This document shows, piece after piece, positions 12,601 through 21,600 of a DNA stretch of 22,420 nt (position 1 is its first letter; each line of letters opens with the position of its first letter). A program made the position numbers and the translations under genes. Source of the stretch: Plakobranchus ocellatus. Its lineage: Eukaryota > Mollusca > Gastropoda > Plakobranchidae. The stretch is from contig BLXT01007037.1 in assembly GCA_019648995.1 (NCBI GenBank), positions 952,600 to 975,019 of the forward strand. Reading direction: 5' to 3'. The notes below the pieces were generated by a model. It ran no database searches, was not told the DNA's origin, and saw only the letters and a program-made list of their open reading frames with translations.

Positions 12601-15600
12601 GCTTTAATTTATTTCTAAAAATTACCGTTGGACAATTTTAAAATATCTTAGCACTAAACTTGCCAGGCTATGTTTTGTCATTGTTTTCCTGTGATGCCAC
12701 CTCATAAAATTGCACATTCCATTCTACGAGGCCTGTATTTTTACCAAGGTCTAGATCTAGATCTAACATTCAACATCCATGGTAGGATTTAGGTTTGTAG
12801 TCTGTGCCTCAGAAAGAGAAACACTTCAGAGCTAAAAGTAACTTATATAGCCCAGAAATAAACCTTTGCATTGTTATGAATTCAATTTTTTTACAGTCAC
12901 TCTGCTAGCAATTGTCAAGGCTAGCAACACATTTTCAGTGACATCAAATCGGACAATGGTTGCAGACACAAATTTAAGTGTTTCGGCAGGACTGCAATTG
13001 CTAGACTATGATGGTTCTGTCTCACTAATCACACTGAATTTGTTCATGACCTTTTTTCAGTGATAAACAATTGGAAGTGAAATTATTTTACATTGTAGAT
13101 CTGTTTAAAAAAAAAAAAAAAAAGCAGCAGCAGCAGTCACTGTAAATCTGGGCCTTTTAATATAAGAGGAAAGTCCCATTGGTCACGTTTTTATGGCTTC
13201 TAAATTCGCTAACAATTTTATACACATCAAGGGGCTATCATCTAGCAATCAAATAATTCTCGATGTAGTTTCCTTTGCATAACCAACATTATTCCATGGA
13301 CATTATAAATTCTTATAAGAGGATGTTTAGAGACATGACAGATGCTCAGAGATGTTTTATGCTTTACCCACCTCTTGGTCTATAATATCCAGTTGCTTCT
13401 TCTGCTCCTCTTTCTCCCTCTGAAGTTCATCCTCCAACATTCTCAGCTTGTGGTCTCTGTCTTCCAGTCCAGCTTGGAATTTAGCAGAGATTGTCTTCTC
13501 CTTGCTGTGGAGTGATTTTTTTTTTTGTTTGTACACGTTCAACTGTCATTTTAAAATTTACTTTTATCTGATACTGTAAGATGGCAGCTTTTGCTGGCCA
13601 AACATATGCACTGCTGATGTTTAAGCTCAATATCCCTAACTCAGTGTTATTTAAAACAATTTGTCATATTTACATTTGAGCCTTACATACACTTCCTTTA
13701 GGTGTAGTAGGTTAAGTATACAAAAAGACTGCAAACAGTCATTAGAAACTAACCAAAGTTGTGCGGACACAAAAATGATAACATACATAAATCTAAAAAT
13801 AAACTTAGCATGTATTCAGATTGTTTGAAGTAACTTGCTTTGATTTTTCTTGCATATTTTCCTCAAACATCTCCATTTTTTTGTAGGGTTTTTACTCAGT
13901 CAAGTTACATCACATTTTTTACAAAATGCAATTTATAGTCTAGAGAGGAATAATAAAGCAAAAAAAGAAGAAAGAAATAAAATCAAATAGGAAACAAAGT
14001 ACTTAAACAAATCCCTCTCCTCGTTTGCAGACAAATTAACTTTGATGTTAGTGATTTTCACCTTGTTATGTAAGCAAGGTCACCATATTTACACGCAATG
14101 CAACTATTCCATTGGTACTGAGTTGTCATAGAGAAGCAGATAAATCCTTTAAGTTCAGACTTAGATTCAAACTAGCAATTTTGAGCAGGTAATCCTGCAT
14201 TCTACTGGCTCAGCTACTGCAAACCAGAAACTTCTAACTTGGACAGCTGATTAATTTTCCAGGTTGAGACAGCTATCTTTAGATCATAAATTTTGACATA
14301 GTTTTGATTTCTATACCTAAAGTGTTTTAAAATTAGATTTCAGGGCAAAGCACTTTCCTTACATTTCAGATCAAGCTTGCCTTAGTTTAAGATCTACAGC
14401 AGTATGCATGATCATGCATTGAGTTTAAAAGAACCCATAGCAGTATCCATATTATCTTATTTACCTGAACTACATTTAATGCACTTACTATGCATTCAAC
14501 TTGTAGAAACTAAAATGAGACGAGTCGTCTGAGATCTTGCCACCCTAGCACCTACCTGAGATCTTGCCACCCTAGCACCTACCTGAGATCTTGCCACCCT
14601 AGCACCTACCTGAGATCTTCACACCCTAACACCTACCTGAGATCACCTTCCAGAACTTTAATCTCTTCCTTCTGGTTGTCAATGATCTTAGTCAGCTTGG
14701 CCATCTGCTGGCGCAGTTCTGTGAGCTCAGCAGCTCTGGAGGCCAGAATCTCACGGTTGCGTTCCATCTCCTGCTTCTGAGCCTCACTGACATCACCAGC
14801 TGTGTCTGACAACCTGGCCTGTGCCCCGGCCAGGTCACGCCTGAGGCCCATCATTACATCCTGGGAGTCACGGATTTCCTTCTTCAGGACTGTGTTCTCT
14901 TGCCTGACAGGAGAAAAAATAACAGCCAATAAGTCAAGATTCTCCTTTTTTTTAAATCTGAGATGGCACCAATTGGAATGTAAAAGAAACAGAACAGAAG
15001 AGAGGAAAGACTTTGTGCTTCGATGAATTGACTATTGCAAGGAAAAGAAAAAGGAATCATACATATATGCAAAATAGACTCAGGATTCATTAATATGAAA
15101 GGCTGACATAACAAAACAAAACAAAAAAAAAGTCAGAGAAGAAAAAAAAAAAAGAAATAGCTAGAAAATCTCAAAAAGAAATAAGAGAGGGGAAAAGAAA
15201 GAGCTATACTCACATTGCCAATGAGCTGATTCCTTTACTTCCATTACATTCATTTAAAGTGTAGATTATCTTCTAAAAAATTAAGATTACAAAATCTTCC
15301 AATAGAATCTGCTATTTTTAACTTATTAGGCTCAAATTACCATGATCAATCCTATCTCAGGACAAGAAAGCCTCATTTGATATCAGGCTATCATTTTGCC
15401 TCACTAAATTTGGCTGAAAACTATGGTGATTGATTTCATTATTCACGAACAATCCTTGACTCTTACCTGAGAGCATTGACCACGTGTTCCAAGGCTGCCA
15501 ACTCTTCTCTTGGCCTCTGAACAATGACCTTTGGCTTGGGTGGGGGAGCAGGCTTAGATTTCTCTGAACGCAGCTCTAAAAATTTAATACCATAGAAAGC

Positions 15601-18600
15601 CAAATAAGCATATATTTCTGAAACATGCCCTTTCAAATAATTAGACTGAACCAAAAGGTGTAAGATATTTTGTTTGAGGCATTTTCAATTAAAATATACA
15701 TCTTTAGTCTGAATTAAAGTTGCATTTCATAAATTTTAAATAATTGAAACAGTTTGAAACTCCTTTCTATGAGCTTTGCAATTGTGACAACTGTTAAGGA
15801 TTATCTTGATTCTGTCAAGATTCAAGATTTTTAACTAAAGAGGCAAAACAAAAACTTAAATTTATTTTTCTCTTAAGTTTTCCATGCATCATGTTATTTG
15901 TTCAGACTGGTCTGAAGAAACATTTATGTCCAAAAGAAGTTGCAAAAAATGTGATTGAGGTTGTTGTAAGTCATCTTTTGTTTGAAAAGCCTACAAAAAT
16001 CCATATTTAAAAAATCAGTCAATCTCAACCATTGTCAGGGAACCAATCAAGGAAAAAAAAAAAATAAATAAAACCAGAATTCATACACACAATTAAATAT
16101 TTTTTTTTTTTTACACCTAAACTTCAAATTAAGATGAAGGTGTGAAAAAAATCATTGTATGAAAAAGATTCAGTTTTGCTGCAAATTTAAGGGATGTTGA
16201 ATGTTGACCTTTCAAATATTCACTTATTTGAATGACAGAATCTCTGCTACTGATAATTACTACAATAAACAGAATTACATGTTGAAAATGATTCTCATTT
16301 AAATACTATTGTTTACTTATGTTCAACTTGACACAAGTCCTAATGAGTGTATGTAGCAAATAGACTTTTGAACAAAAAGTGATATTGTTTCTTCTAAAAA
16401 ATGTTTGGATTTGGCTTCCAGATTTATAAAGATTTGTAGAAACCATATTAAAATTGTGCATAATGAGAAGACTTTTCAACTCTATAGCAAATAATAGTGG
16501 TATTCCTATTTGGAGCAAGGATTTTAAAAGAACTAAAGAGTGCAATTAAAGTGAAATGCAGAGTGATTGTCCTTTTGATAGACATTGCTGGCATTTTAAT
16601 CTCATTGTTTTCTTTAAAAAATTCAGATCTGGAGAAAATGTTACTTCTGGAATTTAAAAAATAAGATTTTGTCTATGATATAGTTAAAATTAATGCCCAG
16701 GCAGAAGATTCTTACTATAAATCTTTAATTTTAATTCTTTTTATAATTTTTAAAAAATTTATTTATCTATTTATTTGTACTAACAAAGAATACACTTTAT
16801 TGAGGTCACAACTTTGAGTGATATATAGAGGATACAGAAATACTGAAGTGCCACTTCAGATTTTTTATAAATCTTATTAAGATTTTCAAAAAAAAAGATC
16901 ACTTCTGTGGAAATTGTATTCCCTATTGCTTGAAGACTTAGATTCCACTCACTGCTAAGCTGCTCCTGCAGATCCTTGTTCTTCTTGGTGAGCTTTTCCA
17001 GGCGCTCCTCCATGGAGCAGATGGTCACCGAGTGTTGACTGACCTGCTCTTTGTACTGGTTCAAATCTCCCTGGTACTGGCTCTCCATGCTGCTCTTCTC
17101 ACTGGCAAACTGAAAGAGCAGAGATTGAGCTGGTAGAAATGGACAGTTATTCTCTCTACATCTTAGCTAATGCACACACAACCAGGTGAAAACAGATTTG
17201 ATGAAGTAAAGGTCAGATTCGCTACACCACAATCCTCAGAAAAAATAGATTGTATTCTTTCCATTTAACAAGAATGGATGTGAGTTATAACTCTTTACTT
17301 TTAAACAGGATTATAATTAAAATTTCATAAACGTTGATGAGCAAAACAGGAGAAACTAAAGCATTAATTTGATATCCTATGTCTAAAAAATGAGGGAATC
17401 ATGGTGAAAATGGTAATATGGAAGCACAAAAATGAATGAAATTGTTAAAGGTTTTGATGAGCAAAATAGGAGAAACTAAAGCATTAATTTGATATCCTAT
17501 GTCTAAAAAATGAGGGAATCATGGTGAAAAAGGTAATATGGAAGCACAAAAATGTATCAAATTGTTAAAGACATTTCGAATAGCTGCAAATGTACACTAT
17601 ACAAAGTCACAGCCTCATAGTAACGATCCCAATCTAGGAAATGTATATAATTCAGCAAAGAGTATAAATTTCCGAGTGGGCAATCTTTGTTCACTATAAA
17701 AAGTCATCACTTCAAAGTGAGGGCAATTAACTAGAAAATTTACATAACCCAGCTAAGAGGCATTTTTAAGCTCTCACAACGATGCCTACGGCCAAGAATC
17801 TATCATATTCATTGGTTCTGTTTTTCGCAAAACTGAAATCTTTTTTGCAAAAACATTATTTTGAATTGGTGAGTGTTAAGGAAACAAAAAAAAAACCTCA
17901 AACTTTCACAAGGAGCAAATAGACAAGAATTCTGAATTCTGAGCCAGCCAACTGATTTGGCAACAATGACTGACTTCAGCAATGTGAATTCCATAATATG
18001 AACAAGTGATGGCTAATCAGGAGTAAAGTCTTGATTTTTCTAAGCATGCACCACTTTAGAGTCGCTTGCCATAGTTGCCTTTACTTTCAACTACTCTTAG
18101 CAGACCTTGCTAATCTATAATTGATGGTAGGTGGGTACAGAGAGGAAGATAAAACTTTTTTTAACCTACACAAAAAAATCAAACTATCAACCTCTCTCAT
18201 GTTGGCCAAGTTCTGCTCCCTGCTCACAGACTATTGAGGTATAGTTAATCTTACCTTGCCTGCCTGCTCTTCTATCTCCTTCTCCAAGGCTAAGATCCTT
18301 TCTTTAAGGTCCTTCTCCAGCAGCCTTAGAGCTTCAACCTCCTTCAGTGCCAGCTTAGCCTCCTCCAGCTGAGCCTGGTCTTCACTAGAACGTTCTGCCA
18401 GGGACTGGGAAGGAATGAGAAGAGAGTAAAATTTAAGCACATCATTCACTCATGGCATCGTATTACCTTTTTCAAGTGTTTTATACTCTACAGTGCTTTT
18501 TTGCTCTGCTTTTCCCACTGCTCCCTCCTCTTAATGATATTGCACATTTCTGAGCTACATCAATTTGTCAACTATCCGATGTCAAAATATCTTCTCTAAA

Positions 18601-21600
18601 GTCTTCCTTAGGGGATCTTAAACAGTGACTCTGAAACTTTTCCCTCACAGTAAAAGGGCCAGATCTACACTATACTTAATCACAGCCCTGTTGAACTCAC
18701 CTCAATCGGAAGCTTTATGGACGTCTGTAACTCTATTATTTAAACCTCCAATCCCCTCTCCAAACCTATCAAAATCACCCCTTCAGCTATTCTTTAGATG
18801 TCCTATAATTATTGCTTTTGATCCTTATTCTCAATTCTTTAGCCATGTTGAATTTATCCCCCACAGAATTCCATAGATGTCAGTAATCTTTTTATTCAAT
18901 CCTCCCTTTGCCATCTGCCAAACCTTTCAACTGTTCGACAGGTGTCCCATAGTTCTTTTATATAATCCTCCTTCTCAGTTCCTTAGCCCTGTTGAAGTCG
19001 CCCCTCTCAATTCTACGGATGTCTATAATCTCTCATTTGTCTTCTCGCTTCCATAGCACTGTTAAAATCACCTTTCTCAATTGTTCTACAGAAGTCTGTA
19101 ACTCTTTTATGTAACAATTCTTCTCCCTCTCACCATCCAGTTGAATTGCTGTTTACTCTTAATTGTTCCTCAGATGTCAATAACTCTTGTTGAACTCAAG
19201 CCACACCCTCCTCTGATCTATCGATAGTAATTTTTTTTATTTAACCCTCCTCTCTTTTCCACAGCCCTATTGAACTTACCCCTCTCAGCTGTTCTATAGA
19301 TGTTTGTAGTTCCTCTATCTTCCTTCTCTCTACCTCCAAGAGACTCTCCCTTTTCTCTGTCTCAGCTGCCTTGATCTCATCTATTGCTGCATTCAACTTT
19401 TCTTCACCTAATAGGCAAAGCATAGAATACTAACATTGTTTATTATCATAATTGGTATTGATAAAAATTACATTTTTTAAAGCTACAAATGTGCTTACAA
19501 TGACAAATCTTGAGCAGATAATCCTATTAATTATTTTCATAATTCCTATTATGTCTGAAGTTGAGTATTGTATATATTGTTTAAAAATTTGGTGTATGTA
19601 ACCCTAGACTTTTACCCCTGAATTGAAAAAACAAGGCCCTACCACTGAGCTTTCTTGCTGGGCAAAGAAAAATCTCAAAATTTATACAAATGCAGAGTAA
19701 CAGATTAATTTTGAATTAAGGAAAAATAAAGTTTTCCACAAAATTTTCGATTTTTTTTTCAAATATTACTACAAAATAAGAATGTATCTTTTTAAAGTTT
19801 ATGGAAATCTTGGTCAGTCAAAGAGTATTCTGTTGCACATTACATTTTTTGTACCCATAAGAGTTACAGTTCCAAAATACACTAGACTTGTGTCAAGTAT
19901 CTTCTCCTTTGTCTAGATCAAATTACTTTGTAGAATCGGCCCCAAAAAATGGTTATTTCAAGGCTTTATTTCTCTTAATATATCTTCACCTATCCTCTTG
20001 CCTGGCTGTCTTTACAGTTCCCACTTGATTTTAGCTCAATTGGTCTTTGTGCACATCGACTCTAGATAACCAACAAATAATATTAATCTTTCAATTCAAA
20101 TTAATTTCTTTTACACTCTATACATGGCTACAACTCTGTCCTAGTATTTTAAATCCTTTAATAACCCCCAACACCATACTCATCTGTTTACACCATAGAG
20201 ATGACTACAACTGTAGTTTTTGTTTTTTTTTTTTTCACATTTTTTCTGTTTGAACGCACCCTCTAGTTTGGCCTTCTCGACAGCATCCTGTATCCTTCCC
20301 TGGGCTTCTTCCTCTGCAGCCTTGATCCTCTGCTGCAACTCCTCCTTGTGTGCCTTGGCCTGTGCTTCCAGCTGAGCCTTCAGATCCTTTGCTTCACCCA
20401 GAGAACTCTCCCAGCGACTGTACAGACCTTCAATGTGCTTGCTGGGAGCTGCAGGGGAAGATTATTAGAAAATCATCAATGTGTGCCCAAAATCAAGATT
20501 TTAAAGCATCTTAGCTGTTGAGTTGAGAGTAACCCTTACCATCATTTGAGATCTTAGTGTTGACTCCACACTTCTCCAAGGCTGCCTCTGTCTCCAATTG
20601 CCAGTCTAGCTCGGCTTGGAAGTTAGCCCCGAGAAGTTCCTTGATCCAGGTCAGCTCAATGTCACCAATGAGGGCAGACTGGACGATGGACACTTCTTGT
20701 TTCAGGTTTGCAGCTACTCTGCCTTTTTGTTTCAGGCGATCCTGTGAAGTTTGGAAATAAAATATGTAGTGTAAAACTGTCTAAAACTCAACTCTTAAAA
20801 AACACACACTGTGTTGAAATTATCATAGATTTTTTTAATTAAAAATTTTAGGGAAAAAAAAGCCTGCACTGGTTGTCTAAAACAGAGTGTTATCTAGGTT
20901 TATCTTCAATACCTTGCTTCCTATATTTATTCTTAATACATAATGATTGCCTTCCTACAATAGAATGCCTTGCTACAAAACTATTGCCCTATAACCTAAC
21001 TATCGTTTTACTATATAAATATTGCCTTACTTCCAATATTTTTCAATGCTATTGCCTAAGCATGCTTTTCTACAAAAACTATCACCTTACTAACTGGCTA
21101 CATAAATACAGCATATCTATCAGTAGTATTCCTCACTACATAGTTCTAGCCTCATTACTAGTTGTATGCCTTACTTCATACCTATCACTTTACTTCACAA
21201 CTTTTGCTTTACTATAAATATTTAACCTTATGATTTAAATATTGCCAAACTATAAAACTATCACCTCACTATGGGATGAAGCTGAGCACCATTTATAAAA
21301 GTCTTGAAAGTTTTATTTTTTTAATATTTACAAAAGAAACTGCGCCAAAAAAGATACAAACAGATGGTGTTCAAAATGCTCAAGTCTGTTTTTTAAGCAT
21401 TTCATCTATCAAAATATTTGAGAGGAAATAAGAGCTTTATATAAATTCCATATATTATCAGCTATTCATAATATAGTATGCTTTATTCTCCTATAAGAAC
21501 ATTTTTGGAAACTATTAATGTCCAGTGGATGGAAGGTATGCTTTTCTGCATTTAGATAAAATCATTGAACATTTGTGTTAGTTGTAAAAAAAAAAATGAA

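Noticed and set aside
13366-13372. Alternative exon I donor GTAAAG, four bases beyond the chosen one
   Set aside because: It would enter exon J in the wrong frame; GTGGGT keeps phase 0.
16306-16545. 79-residue minus-strand ORF in intron F/G
   Set aside because: It has low-complexity AT-rich content and no acceptor or donor fitting the phase 1 join of exons F and G.
18625-18876. 83-residue plus-strand ORF
   Set aside because: It is the antisense of the decayed exon D repeat array; pyrimidine-rich composition keeps it open.
20873-21217. 114-residue plus-strand ORF
   Set aside because: It is composed of a degenerate short tandem repeat with no domain character and lies inside an intron.
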